DNA from: Pythium myriotylum
Taxonomy: Eukaryota; Oomycota; Peronosporomycetes; Pythiales; Pythiaceae
Direction of reading: 5' to 3'
NCBI GenBank assembly: GCA_023091665.1
Contig: JALJCQ010000009.1
Span: 2,418,001-2,482,000, forward strand
Length of the DNA stretch: 64,000 nucleotides
Shown here: positions 21,628-32,173 of the stretch, piece by piece
Layout of the letters: every line of letters begins with the position of its first letter
Position numbering within the stretch: position 1 is the first letter of the stretch
Notes under the pieces: generated by a model
Told to the model about the DNA's origin: nothing
Database searches by the model: none
The model's input: only the letters and a program-made list of their open reading frames with translations
Made by a program: the position numbers and the translations under genes

Positions 21628-23776
21628 ATGTTCTCGCCCGTCGTGCCGGTGTCCGTGCCGCCTGTGCGATCTGGATCCATCCATCGCGCGTCCTTCAGGG
21701 CGCTCACGGTGCAGACGCAGCGCGAGGATGCGAGCGACCAGAGTCCTCGGCGGTCCATCAGCCAGACGCTCGAGGCTGTCGACGAAGACGGACCACCATC
21801 ACCACGACGACCGTCGAAGAGGCTTCTCGCAGGACGGCAAGCGCCGGGTGCAGACGACGTGGAGACCACAGTGGCCGGCTTGGGACGTCGTCAGTCCATC
21901 AGGTTCTTCAAACGCGCCTCAACACGCCGGAGTTTCACCGCCAAGAAGGAGACACCACCTCATCTGACCAAGCTGCTCCAGAAATCGCCCGAACAGAAAG
22001 CGCTGCTTGATGCCGTCAAGGTGGCGCTGTCGGAAGAGCCTAGCATGCGCAACGAAAGTAGCCTTGACATGCTGTACGACTGGATGCTTCAGAACTGCAA
22101 GCAGGTACGCAATTGTTTCAATTCTATCTCATCGTGGAAGCTAATACCCTCGGTGCGGTCATGAAGTATAGCAACAATATCTTTGGTTCTGCGCCAGAAT
22201 ACATCCGCCGGGAGATCTGCCGCCAGATGCGGCTCATCAAGTTCATCTCCAACCAGATGATCATCCGCCAGGGCGACACGGGCGACCGATGCTACATTGT
22301 CATTGACGGACTCGTGGATGTATACATCAAGAAGAAAGACACCATCGCTGCGCCCAACGAAGCCTCCACACCAACTCACGCGGCCGCAGCGCTCGCGAAG
22401 GAGTACGGCGACATTGTCGCCAACCTCGGTCCTGGCGCAATGTTCGGCGAAGTTGTGCTGATGAATCCGTCTGCGCGCCGCAACGCCTCTATCTTGGCAT
22501 CGCAGTACACAGAAAACTGCGATCTCATCTGCCTTGAGCGAGCGGATTATATTCGATTGGTGCGCGGAGCGTCCATGGAGGCTTCTCACTACAACCAAGC
22601 CGAGATCCTGGATCAGATGTACCTGTTTCAAGGCTGGGAGAAGCAAGGTCGGTTCGCGAATGGTCGTGATCTCCGTCGACCTTGCCGTTAATTAATGTAC
22701 GGTTGGGATGCTGACAGACAAGATGAAGATCGTCAGCGCCATGAGGTCGGTCCAGTATACGAGCAATGTGGGTGAGCCAGTGGTATGTTCGCAGTGCGAT
22801 GCTGTCTGACACATTTGCTTGTGACCTCACTACCAGGACTATATCTACCGCGCGGGATCAGACGCTAAGTGGATGTACGTCATCTCGTCGGGCGAAGTCG
22901 TTGAACGCGTCAATTGGACTGTCGGTAAGTCTGCGGCTGGAACCAGTTCGCTCGCGAGCGGAGGAGCTAGCAGCTCCGTGCCTCCTCCTTCATCGGGCTC
23001 CAAGCGGCTCCACAGCAACAACAGCGAGCAGCCGGAGAAGAAAGTCAGCATAGATCTGCTTCTCGTCGGTGCAGGCGACGTCGTGGGCGAGCTACCATTT
23101 GTCAAGAGCAAGTGGTCTGCGCTGTTCGAGATCAGGGCGCTCACGGACGTTCATGCGCTGGCACTGGACCGCCGCACGTTCGAGAACCTCATTCTCCACG
23201 CCGACGAGACGACCCACAAGGCGTGCCATGCGACGCTGCTAAAGCTCCAGAAGCTCAGCGAGGAGAGAGAAGACTGGCGGCAGCAACGTCTAGCCTGCGG
23301 CGCTGCCTACCCGAACGCCCACATCAGCATGTGAGTTGAACGCAGAATCGGTCGAGTGGGAACAGTTGCTAAATATCATGCGCAGGACTTGGCAGCTGAT
23401 GCGGATGTCCAGCTTGCCATGCCCTCGCTGTGGTCAGCGTGGCCACATGGCGAGTGACACGCGTCGCTGTGCTTTGCCGCCCTCGCCCAAGCGCGCTAGC
23501 CTCTCGGGCGCCAAGAAAGCAACGCTCAGCAAGCCGATTGGACTCCAACACCTGCCGCCCCTCACGTCTCCCACTCACCACAAGAAAATGACGCTCATCG
23601 GCTCGACGAGCGTGCTGGCGCGACGGGACTCAGCAACGAGGGATCTGCTTGACGAGAGTTACTTACCGAGCGGCCGAGAGCAGCTCCAACAGTGCCGCAT
23701 CGAGTCGGAGCGAATACGAGCTCTCCCATCGCCTGCGAAGACGTTACCCACCCAAGGAAGCAAGCCACCAAGATGA
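21628..23776 (+). CDS. tandem cyclic-nucleotide-binding protein with zinc knuckle
   Basis: Five exons (21628-22104, 22167-22647, 22718-22767, 22837-23330, 23386-23776) give 630 aa. The second splice is the least certain. After a Ser/Arg-rich N-terminus, the first cNMP domain has IRQGDTGDRCYIVIDG and a phosphate-binding cassette FGEVVLMNPSARRNASI with the expected Gly-Glu and Arg. The second domain (YIYRAGSDAKWMYVISSG, then GDVVGELPFVKSKWSALF) keeps the barrel but lacks the cassette arginine, so it probably does not bind cAMP/cGMP. The tail contains CPRCGQRGH followed by a Cys, a zinc-knuckle-like cluster. There is no kinase or channel domain. It may be a free-standing nucleotide sensor or PKA-regulatory-like subunit. 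Confidence 0.75.
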
Positions 23777-23827
23777 ATTCCACACACACACCTCGAACAT
23801 CACCCAGTTCGCTGTATTTGCTCGAGG

Positions 23828-25349
23828 TCACTGGAACGCTCCCCAGCCAAACGTGTCGTCCTGGGGCTGCTGCGTAGTTACAGCGGACTGGGCCGGCGCA
23901 TCAAAAGCTGCAAACCCGAAGCTGTCGGCCCCAAAAGATGCTGGCACCGCTTGAGTCGATTCAGACGAGCGTAAAGACTCTTGGGGCGGAGCGATCGGCG
24001 CGACCGCTGCCGGTGACGCGCCGAAGGCCCCCCATTCCGAGGTGCCGTTTGCGTTTATCGATGATGTCGAGGAGGAGGAGAGTGGTGGCTGCGGCAGGGC
24101 TGCCGGTGGAGTAAACGAGAGCCCTGACTCAGTCTTCGGCGGTTGAGATACAAGTGTGACAGAAGTGGTTGTTGCTTTCTTTTTGTCCAACACTTGACGA
24201 GCGAGTGTGTCTCTCTTGTCTCGCAGTTGCGTTGCTTCATGCTGGAGAGCTGCCAATTGAGCTGCGAGCCTGGACACCTCAGCGATCTGCGGTGTTGGCT
24301 CGGGTCTAGCAGTGATCGCGCTGCCTGTTCTGCTGTTCGTTCGGCTTGTTGCCTCGTCAGCGACACTCCGCATTCGAGCAGCAATCTCAAGACTCTGGAT
24401 CTCCTGCTTCAGGGTGTGAACATTCTTCCGGAGGAAGTTGCCCAGATCGTCTAATGCACCAATTGACGTGTGCGACGAAGGAGGTACCGGGAAACCTAAT
24501 TGCTGGAGAGCCGACACAAGTTCCTCCACCGTACCCTGCAGCTGCTGCAGTGCTTTGCTCTCCGACTGCTCGATATGGACGAGCTGGTTCTTGATAACTT
24601 GGTGATTTTTAACCTAACACAGATCATCGCAACTCAATATCGTGCGCATCAATATGTGTGGTCGTGATTCTAACCTCCTTCTGGGCAAGCTCGACGAGAC
24701 TTGACGAGTCCTTGAGCTTCACAATCTCCCCGGGCGTCGTCGAGGTAGAAGGATTACCTCCAGCAGACGTAAAACTACTCCGTGGCGCGGGAGCTGGGGC
24801 TGCTGCATTATCTCCACCAAATCCGATGGGTTTGTCCGGGGACGGCATCTCGCTGATCAGATCTGCATGACTGGGGGCAGCCGACGTCGATAAGCCGAAC
24901 GCTGACGCTGGTGCTGCTCGCGGTAGCGCAAGTGTCGGAAATAGATACGTCGGGAACGGTGTCGGCAGTTTGTCGAGTCCGCGCTTGGTGAGACATACAA
25001 TCAGGTGCATGGCCATGATGAACTCAGTCTCGTTCATGACCTGCGGGTCTGCGAGTACGCCGACGGTTTTGACTGCCGCATAAAGGTTCCCCACTTCCTA
25101 CACAACCAAGTGACGATGCCTCTAAGATCCAGGAACGGGCTTGGGAGCATGGGGGAAACGACGTACAGCGTCGCTTAGCGAGGACTTGGCGAAAAAGGCG
25201 GAGGCCGTCGCGCGCGAGATCACGTTCGGCGCCGCCTGCTCGAGCGTCGCGAAGAACGACGCGTAGCGCTGAGCCTCGTTCGCGAGCATCGCGAACTTTT
25301 CACGGTCCGCCTGCGCGAGGCCGCCGCCCGAGAAGCCCGCGAAGTCCAT
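23828..25349 (-). CDS. EH-domain endocytic adaptor
   Basis: Three exons (25349-25167, 25097-24675, 24613-23828; introns of 69 and 61 bp) give 463 aa. Residues 1-110 form an Eps15-homology domain: an EF-hand-like pair split by intron 1, with EFIMAMHLIVCLTKRG and the closing LPTPFPTYLFP. A Pro/Ser linker follows, then a coiled coil of about 150 residues and a C-terminal tail with SEWGAFG, FGFAAF and a terminal FGWGAFQ. WxxF/FxxF peptides of this kind bind clathrin adaptor ear domains. It is probably an Eps15/Pan1-like scaffold at clathrin-coated pits. The EH domain lacks a clear calcium loop. The gene is divergent from the next one, with 219 bp between ATGs. Confidence 0.85.
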
Positions 25350-25568
25350 GGCAGTCGAGAGTCTCTCCAAGGTGACGCTGCGGCGTTACGAGCTCGACCT
25401 CTTCAGGAGCTCCTGACAGTGGACTCAGAAGTGTCTGTAGGGTGCATTGTGATTGGCTAATACAAGTGTTTATCAGCTTTATCAGATTGAAATCGCGTTG
25501 ATTGGCTTCCAGTTCTGAGTCCAATCGGTTTTTTGCCGCCTTTTTGCGTCGCCAGTTCGAATGCGTCG
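25350..25568. promoter_or_regulatory. bidirectional promoter with three CCAAT boxes
   Basis: Between the divergent starts at 25349 and 25569 lie ATTGG at 25452-25456, ATTGG at 25501-25505 and CCAAT at 25521-25525. They are spaced like NF-Y sites, and the interval is short enough that both genes probably share them. Confidence 0.5.
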
Positions 25569-26523
25569 ATGACGCCGGCGAGGACGCCGCCGCCGCCGCC
25601 TTCCCGAGGCCGCCGACGGCCCCACGACGCGTGCAGAGACGAGCGCGCGCGGCTGGGTATCGCCACCGCCGGATTCCGCGTCCACCGCGTCTCGGCCGCC
25701 GCGAGCGTGCGCGGAACGGACCCGCTGAGCGAATACTCGCGGAAGAGCTACTGGGAGAGCTACGCGCGCGAGACCGAGACGGTGGTGCTGGCGCTGTAAG
25801 AAGGATGCTGCAACGAGGGAATTACTGGCGCGCATCTGATACGACAGTGTCTTGCTTTGACAGCGAGGCCAAGACGCTCTTGTCGGATGTGTGCATCCTC
25901 AACAAGGTGCGTCCATCCAAGACTCGACAGTGTGCTGTGCTGACAGGATCGCGTCTTGACCGTAGAATGCATGCACTGTGGACGTGAGCATCGCTGTGGA
26001 AGATCGACCGCGCTCGTACATCAATGGTACGAACTCGATGAGTATTGGAAGGATGCCCTCTCACACACTTTACGTATTCTCCAGTTCATCGTAGACATCA
26101 CCTCCCGCACTCCCGTGAGGTCCGCTTGAAGGTCGGGTTCTTCCCGTGCTGCTTCATCAAGTTCGAGTTTCGACGGATCTCCCAGCCGTACATTGCTGTC
26201 TACGGGTATTATGATTCAGTTTCTCGTTGTCTCGCATTGCTATTGACCCCACCGCACTTCTCCGTGCGCAAACTAGCATCAAGCTGATGGGCGTCGCGAG
26301 TCAAGACATCGAGAATGACTCCGGTCCGTCGCTGTGTACCGTGTTGAGCCACACGACCGAGCACTTGCTCTTCGGCCCGTCCCTGCGCATGAGCTTGCCC
26401 GACCGAGACTACCTCGTCGATCAGCCCTCCGGCTCCCCGGAGTGGATGGAGCGCCAGCGAGCGTACCTTTTAGACGAACGGATCGCACGACTGGAGAGAA
26501 CGTTGTTCTCGCCACCAGCATGA
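25569..26523 (+). CDS. unknown protein, five exons, beta-rich
   Basis: Exons 25569-25795, 25864-25906, 25966-26026, 26085-26205 and 26277-26523 join in frame with four introns (68, 59, 58, 71 bp) to give 232 aa. The N-terminus is Pro/Arg-rich. The middle (DVSIAVEDRPRSYIN to FFPCCFIKFEFRR and IAVYGIKLMGV) alternates charged and hydrophobic residues like a beta-sandwich, reminiscent of discoidin/galactose-binding-like folds in ciliary proteins. That is a weak impression. The end is a short helix. I cannot assign a function. The consistent phase at every splice makes the gene model credible even though each exon is short. Confidence 0.65.
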
Positions 26524-26609
26524 GATCCTCTCAAGAGAGTAAACGGTTTTCTTCCATTTTGGGTATACAAATAAGACGTCATCGACTGCGACCTCATCAC
26601 AAGGTGCAT

Positions 26610-28601
26610 CTACTTGAGCGAGGCGTACATGGCGTCGATGTGGCTCTGGAAGTAGGCCTTCAGCTGCGGACGCTTGAGCTTGAACGTCGGCGTGATCAGG
26701 CCGGCGTCCACGCTGAACGGGTCCGGGTGGAGGTAGATCTTCTTGACAAACTCGAAGCCACGGAGCTGCTCTTCCTTGCCCACACGCGTCACATCGTCCA
26801 TGATCTCCTTCTGGAACTCCGGGTTGTTCGCCAGCTTGGCAGCTGTGGACTCTTCACGAGACAAACCCTTCGATGCAGCCCACGCTTCAGCAATTTCCGG
26901 ATCCGGGACAATTACACCAACGAGCGCACTCTGAAACGAGTCGCCGTACACGAAGATCTGGGCCACGTACTTGCTCTTACCCAAAATGTTCTCGATCTTC
27001 TCCGCGGCCACGTACTCGCCCTGCGACAGCTTGAAGATGTTCTTCTTACGATCGATGATACTCAGAGTGCCGTCGGCGTTCCAGCAGCCGATATCTCCCG
27101 TGTGGAACCATCCGTCTTTGTCGATAGCCTCGGCCGTCTTTTCTGGCTCCTTGAAGTAGCCGCGGAAGACGACGTCACCTCGGCAGAGGATCTCGCCACG
27201 CGGGCGAGGGCGATCAGTGGAGAGATAGCCCATCTCTGGAACATCCTCCAAACGAACTTGCAGGTTACCCGACGGCGGACCGACGTGCTTTCCGACAGGG
27301 TGGTGCTGCGCCGCGAGCGTGAGCGACGCCGAAGTCTCTGAGAGACCATAGCCTTCCACAACGTCACAGCTAAACACAATCTTCAAGAACTCCTTCACCT
27401 CACCGCTCAGAGGAGCCGATCCAGAGATCATGAGGCGAACTTCACCACCAAGCACCATGCGGATCTTGGAGAATACGAGGGCGTCCCACAGGGCGTGAGT
27501 CTTGTGGCCCTGCGCGAGACCAGCCTTCTTAGCAGCGTACGCCTGGTCGAAGAGCAGCTTCTTCACGCCGCCGGCAGCACTGACTCCCTGGATGATCTTG
27601 TCGTAGACGCGGTTGAAGAGGCGAGGCACCGAGATGAACACGGAAGGCTTGAGCTCGGCCACATCGTCCAACAGCTTCAGCACGTCGCCCTGGTAGAAAC
27701 CGGCGCGCGAGCCGAGCGAAACCACCGAGTTCATGTTGGCGCGCTCCATGACGTGCGGCAGCGGGAGGTACGAGATGTGCACGAGCGATCCGTCGAGGTT
27801 GAGACGCTCTTTGTTCACGGCGCTCACGGTCGACATGTTCTTGTGCGAGAGGATCACGCCCTTGGGGTTGCCCGTCGTGCCGGACGTGTAGCAGATGGTC
27901 GCGACATCGTCCGGGAGCGGCGGATCAGCGGGGATCGGGTTGGCCTTGCCAAGCGCCTCGATCTCGTGGAGGCTCTTGAGCGCCAGACCCTTCTGCGCCG
28001 CCAGCTCGCGCTGCTGAGGGGTCACGTCCTCGAACTGGACAGCGAACTTGAGCGAGGGGCAGGCGTCGGCGCTCTCGAGAACCGCCTGGAACTGCTCACC
28101 GGCAAACACGATGACCGTGAGCTCGGTGTGGTTGACAATGTACGGAATCGCATCGGGGCCGAGCGTGTCGTACAGTGGCACCAGCGGGTACGTCTGGTGA
28201 TCACACGCGTGCGCGGTCACGCACCACTCCATGCGGTTCTTGCTGAAGAGACCCACAAAGTTGCCGCGCGAGAGCCCCGCGAACTTGGTGAGGCCGGCCG
28301 CGATGGCCTCGAACTTGGCGAAGACCTCGTTGTAGGTGATCCACTCGTAGGGCCCCGCGACGCCGTTGACGATCTTGCGCGTGCCGTAGCAGGGGCGCGT
28401 GCCGTTGTCCATGCTGAGCCCGACGAGGAAGTTGGCGTAGAGCGTGAGCTGGCTCGGGTCGATGGCCACGGGCTGCGTGACGTAGATCGGGCCGCGGTTC
28501 TGCTCGCGCGTGTTGGGGATCTCCTGCGTGTAGCGCTCGCCCGTGTAGGACGCGAAGTCGATCTGGCTCATGTCGAGCTCCGTGCTGTTGGCGCCGCCCA
28601 T
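26610..28601 (-). CDS. long-chain acyl-CoA synthetase C (ACSL-type)
   Basis: A single exon encodes 663 aa. It belongs to a second subfamily (with D and E) that starts MGGANSTELDMSQIDF. It carries [11 protein letters not shown] at residues 238-248, VEGYGLSETSAS, the RGEILCRG/WFHTGDIGCWN region and [15 protein letters not shown]. Gly2/Ser6 again make an N-myristoylation-type start. The C-terminus, shared with D and E, is HIDAMYASLK, which is not a PTS1. Expected reaction: ATP + fatty acid + CoA to acyl-CoA + AMP + PPi. It lies in tandem behind D, separated by 381 bp. Confidence 0.96.
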   Translation of the reverse strand: MGGANSTELDMSQIDFASYTGERYTQEIPNTREQNRGPIYVTQPVAIDPSQLTLYANFLVGLSMDNGTRPCYGTRKIVNGVAGPYEWITYNEVFAKFEAIAAGLTKFAGLSRGNFVGLFSKNRMEWCVTAHACDHQTYPLVPLYDTLGPDAIPYIVNHTELTVIVFAGEQFQAVLESADACPSLKFAVQFEDVTPQQRELAAQKGLALKSLHEIEALGKANPIPADPPLPDDVATICYTSGTTGNPKGVILSHKNMSTVSAVNKERLNLDGSLVHISYLPLPHVMERANMNSVVSLGSRAGFYQGDVLKLLDDVAELKPSVFISVPRLFNRVYDKIIQGVSAAGGVKKLLFDQAYAAKKAGLAQGHKTHALWDALVFSKIRMVLGGEVRLMISGSAPLSGEVKEFLKIVFSCDVVEGYGLSETSASLTLAAQHHPVGKHVGPPSGNLQVRLEDVPEMGYLSTDRPRPRGEILCRGDVVFRGYFKEPEKTAEAIDKDGWFHTGDIGCWNADGTLSIIDRKKNIFKLSQGEYVAAEKIENILGKSKYVAQIFVYGDSFQSALVGVIVPDPEIAEAWAASKGLSREESTAAKLANNPEFQKEIMDDVTRVGKEEQLRGFEFVKKIYLHPDPFSVDAGLITPTFKLKRPQLKAYFQSHIDAMYASLK

Positions 28602-28982
28602 GGTGCAGGAGACGAGTCGCGGCGGAAGAGAGGGGGGGAGAGGGGGGAGGCTTGCGCGTCGAGGGGCCGAAGCGAGAATGGTCTCGCGAGGACCGTAGCT
28701 CCTCAGTCAATCACCCGGTTCTTCAACCGAGGAGGGGCTGTTTTTGACCGTTTAGCACGCCGTATGGTGCGCGTGAGTTGCTCGAAGCCGGCTGTTTGAC
28801 GGCGAGATCGCCGTGTTGAGTAAACAGTCAACATCAACATGAGGAGTGAACCTTCCGGTGCCTTGGCCTGCTCAAGAGCTCCAGCGGCCTCGAAAGGGCA
28901 ATGCGAGCCACGATGTTATCACACGAACACTCTGTATGTCTCCATTCAAGTCACGACTACGACCACGCGGCGAGCCACCGCG
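28602..28982. other. spacer between synthetases C and D
   Basis: This contains the C promoter region: a pyrimidine-rich stretch on the minus strand, CCATTCTCGCTTC as an initiator-like match, and a TTGAAGAACC motif (minus strand, about 28718-28727) also seen upstream of E. No gene is present. Confidence 0.45.
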
Positions 28983-30974
28983 TCACTTGAGCGAGGCGTA
29001 CATGGCGTCGATGTGGCTCTGGAAGTAGGCCTTCAGCTGCGGACGCTTGAGCTTGAACGTCGGCGTGATCAGGCCGGCGTCCACGCTGAACGGGTCCGGG
29101 TGGAGGTGGACTTTCTTGACGAACTCGAAACCACGCAGCTGCGCCTCCTTACCGACTCGTGTGATGTCCTCCATGATCTCTTTCTGGAATTCGGCGTTGT
29201 GGACGAGTTTGGCGACCGTCGACTCCTCACGGGAGAGGCCCTTGGCGGCGCCCCAGGCCTCGGCGACTTCAGGGTCAGGGACGGCGATGCCCACGAGAAC
29301 ACTCTGGAACGAGTCACCGTACACGAAGATCTGGGCCACGTACTTGCTCTTACCCAAAATGTTCTCGATCTTCTCCGCGGCCACGTACTCGCCCTGCGAC
29401 AGCTTGAAGATGTTCTTCTTACGATCGATGATGCTGAGCGTGCCGTCGGCGTTCCAGCAGCCGATGTCTCCCGTGTGGAACCATCCGTCTTTGTCGATAG
29501 CCTCGGCCGTCTTTTCTGGTTCCTTGTAGTATCCACGGAAGACGACGTCACCACGGCAAAGGATCTCGCCACGCGGACGAGGACGATCAGTGGAGAGATA
29601 GCCCATCTCTGGAACATCTTCCAGTCGCACTTCAAGGTTTGCGATCGGCGGGCCGACGTGTTGACCCAATGGGTGCTCCGGTGCGGACAGTGTCAGCCCA
29701 GCCGACGTCTCCGACAGTCCATAGCCTTCCACGACATCGCAGCTAAACACAATCTTTAAGAACTCCTTGACCTCGCCACTCAGCGGCGCTGAGCCTGACA
29801 GCATCTTCCTCACATTACCACCGAGCACCATGCGGATCTTGGAGAACACGAGGGCGTCCCACAGTGCGTGAGTCTTGTGGCCCTGCGCGAGACCAGCCTT
29901 CTTAGCAGCGTACGCTTGGTCGAAGAGGACCTTCTTCAGGCCACCCGCGGCGTTGACGCCTTGCATGATTTTGTCGTAGACACGGTTAAACAGACGTGGC
30001 ACCGAGATGAAGATCGTCGGCTTTAGTTCTGCGACATCCTCCAAGAGCTTCAACACGTCGCCCTGGTAGAAGCCGGCGCGTGCACCTTCTCGAACGACTG
30101 CGTTCATATTGGCACGTTCGAACACATGCGGAAGAGGCAGGTACGAGATGTGGACGAGGTCTTCGTCGAGCCCAAGGCGCTCCTCAGTGGCCGGACCGAG
30201 CGAGGCCATGTTGCGGTGGGAGAGAATGACGCCCTTGGGGTTGCCCGTCGTACCGGACGTGTAACAAATTGTCGCAATGTCGTCTGGCAATGGAGGATCA
30301 GCCGGGATGGGGTTCGTTTTGCCGAGTGCCTCAATTTCACCCAGGCTCTTGAGCACGAGGCCCTTCTGAGCAGCCAAATCGCGCTGTTCCGCCGTCACGG
30401 GTTCGTACTGGATAGCGAACTTGAGTGACGGGCAGGCCTCGGCACATTCCAGAAGCACTTTAAACTGCTCTGCGGCAAATGCGATCGTCGTAAGCTCCGT
30501 GTGGTTGACAATGTACGGAATCGCATCAGGGCCGAGCGTGTCGTACAGCGGTACAAGCGGATACGCCTGCCGATCGCATGCGTGGGCCGTCAGGCACCAT
30601 TCAACGCGGTTCTTGCTGAAGAGACCCACGAAGTTGCCGCGCGAGAGCCCCGCGAACTTGGTGAGGCCGGCCGCGATGGCCTCGAACTTGGCAGAGACCT
30701 CGTTGTAGGTGATCCACTCGTAGGGCCCCGCGACGCCGTTGACGATCTTGCGCGTGCCGTAACAGGGGCGCATCCCGTTGTCGAACGAGAGGCCTCGCTG
30801 GAAGTTGTGGTACATGGTCAGCAGGTTGGGGTCCACCTTGACGGGGTTGGAGACGTAGATCGGGCCTCGGTTGAGCTCGCGCGAGTCGGGGATCTCTCGC
30901 GTGTAGCGCACGCCCGTGTAGGTCGCGAAGTCGATCTGGCTCATGTCGAGCTCCGTGCTGTTGGCGCCGCCCAT
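28983..30974 (-). CDS. long-chain acyl-CoA synthetase D (ACSL-type)
   Basis: A single exon encodes 663 aa, exactly the length of C and E, starting MGGANSTELDMSQIDF. All catalytic signatures are intact ([48 protein letters not shown]). The start at 30974 is chosen by identity with C; the in-frame upstream extension to 31100 is non-homologous and probably 5' UTR. Blocks near both ends are nearly base-identical to C while the middle differs more, suggesting recent gene conversion. It is divergent from E across about 1.2 kb. Confidence 0.96.
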   Translation of the reverse strand: MGGANSTELDMSQIDFATYTGVRYTREIPDSRELNRGPIYVSNPVKVDPNLLTMYHNFQRGLSFDNGMRPCYGTRKIVNGVAGPYEWITYNEVSAKFEAIAAGLTKFAGLSRGNFVGLFSKNRVEWCLTAHACDRQAYPLVPLYDTLGPDAIPYIVNHTELTTIAFAAEQFKVLLECAEACPSLKFAIQYEPVTAEQRDLAAQKGLVLKSLGEIEALGKTNPIPADPPLPDDIATICYTSGTTGNPKGVILSHRNMASLGPATEERLGLDEDLVHISYLPLPHVFERANMNAVVREGARAGFYQGDVLKLLEDVAELKPTIFISVPRLFNRVYDKIMQGVNAAGGLKKVLFDQAYAAKKAGLAQGHKTHALWDALVFSKIRMVLGGNVRKMLSGSAPLSGEVKEFLKIVFSCDVVEGYGLSETSAGLTLSAPEHPLGQHVGPPIANLEVRLEDVPEMGYLSTDRPRPRGEILCRGDVVFRGYYKEPEKTAEAIDKDGWFHTGDIGCWNADGTLSIIDRKKNIFKLSQGEYVAAEKIENILGKSKYVAQIFVYGDSFQSVLVGIAVPDPEVAEAWGAAKGLSREESTVAKLVHNAEFQKEIMEDITRVGKEAQLRGFEFVKKVHLHPDPFSVDAGLITPTFKLKRPQLKAYFQSHIDAMYASLK

Positions 30975-32173
30975 GGTGCAACGAGACCAGACGAGAAGAC
31001 GCTGTCGGGAGACGGGAGACGTGAGACGTCTCGCGCAGAATGCGGAATGGAAGCGAAGAGCTCCGATGGGGGCGGTGCCATTCTTCAACTTGGCGTCCAC
31101 TTAGCTTACGTTGCGCTTGAGGTGCTGTTAAACCAGCGCTCATTGGCTGAAACTGGGCCGCTGAGTCGGTTGCCTGGCCCTGCCAGAACGTTTCGCACTA
31201 ATTCGCCCTGTTTAAACTCGCACGTCCTGGGAGCTCGCGCCGCTCGCTGTCACTAAACGATCCGAGCGATTTCCTCGGGACTTCGAGCGTCTTGCGAGTG
31301 CCACGGGGTCGCGTCTGCGCTGTGAGATGTCTGTGGGAACGTCCCGCAGCACCGGCACCGGTGAAAAACCGGGCCAACCGATACCTCGCTGGAGTGACGT
31401 GTGCTTATCCGACGCCCGAGGTTCAAGTTTGCGCACCAGTGGTGTTTGCAGAGCATTTTGTTGACGCAAGCCAAAAAAGCTTCTGAGCTGCTGATGGGTT
31501 CGTTTGCGGCCGCGAGCGCTGCCGTCAACCAGAGTTGCCTCGGGTATACAGAACGCAAGTCATTTGCGAGTGGCTCGCGACGCCGAGCGGAGAGCGAGCA
31601 GGAGGCGGCGGGGCGAGCGATCCGCTCTCGGTTTGGTCGAATGTGGCCAAAACGACCGGCCGTTTTGACCGGCTGATTTGATCCTCAGATCGATCATCAG
31701 GATCAGATGTTGATGAGCGCAACAACCCTAAATCAGTAGTCGTAGGAGTGATGGTGAATTCAAGAGACTTTTGGAGCTACAGCGGATCTGAAAAAGCCCA
31801 CAACTCTAGGAAACTCTCCTCTGCCCCCTAGCCAATGCCGCCGTGGCCACGGCGCTTGCGTGCTCTGCGGGTCTCTGGTATTTTGGCGCGTTCGCGTCAA
31901 GTGGTCTTGCCCGCCGAATCGACCCGCCGAAACGAAGTGCGCTCAACAAATCTCTCGCGAAATGTTGCAATCCAGCTCGAGTTTCCAAGACAAACTACCC
32001 AATCAGAAGCCTCCGATCGAACCTACAAACTGTCCCCTTCTTGGGGATCCGTTTCTGTGGAGCTCCTCGTTGAAGAACCTCAACGGACCGGACACCGACG
32101 TGAGTCGAGGGCCTCGCCCACTCGCAATCTTCGAGCGTGCCACCTCCTCCCTCCTCTCCCTCCCGCAGCGACC
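30975..32173. other. divergent promoter region of synthetases D and E
   Basis: A 1.2-kb region with no convincing gene; small frames (31253-31558 minus, 31401-31676 plus) lack domains. CCAAT-type motifs lie about 170 bp before each start: ATTGG at 31142-31146 for D and CCAAT at 31999-32003 for E. TTGAAGAA lies on the D side at 31081-31088 (minus) and TTGAAGAACC on the E side at 32070-32079. The mirrored arrangement suggests similar control of D and E. Confidence 0.5.

Noticed and set aside
31835..32173. N-terminal 113-residue extension of synthetase E
   Set aside because: It has no similarity to paralogues and covers CCAAT and TTGAAGAA motifs; the ATG at 32174 matches the start of C and D.
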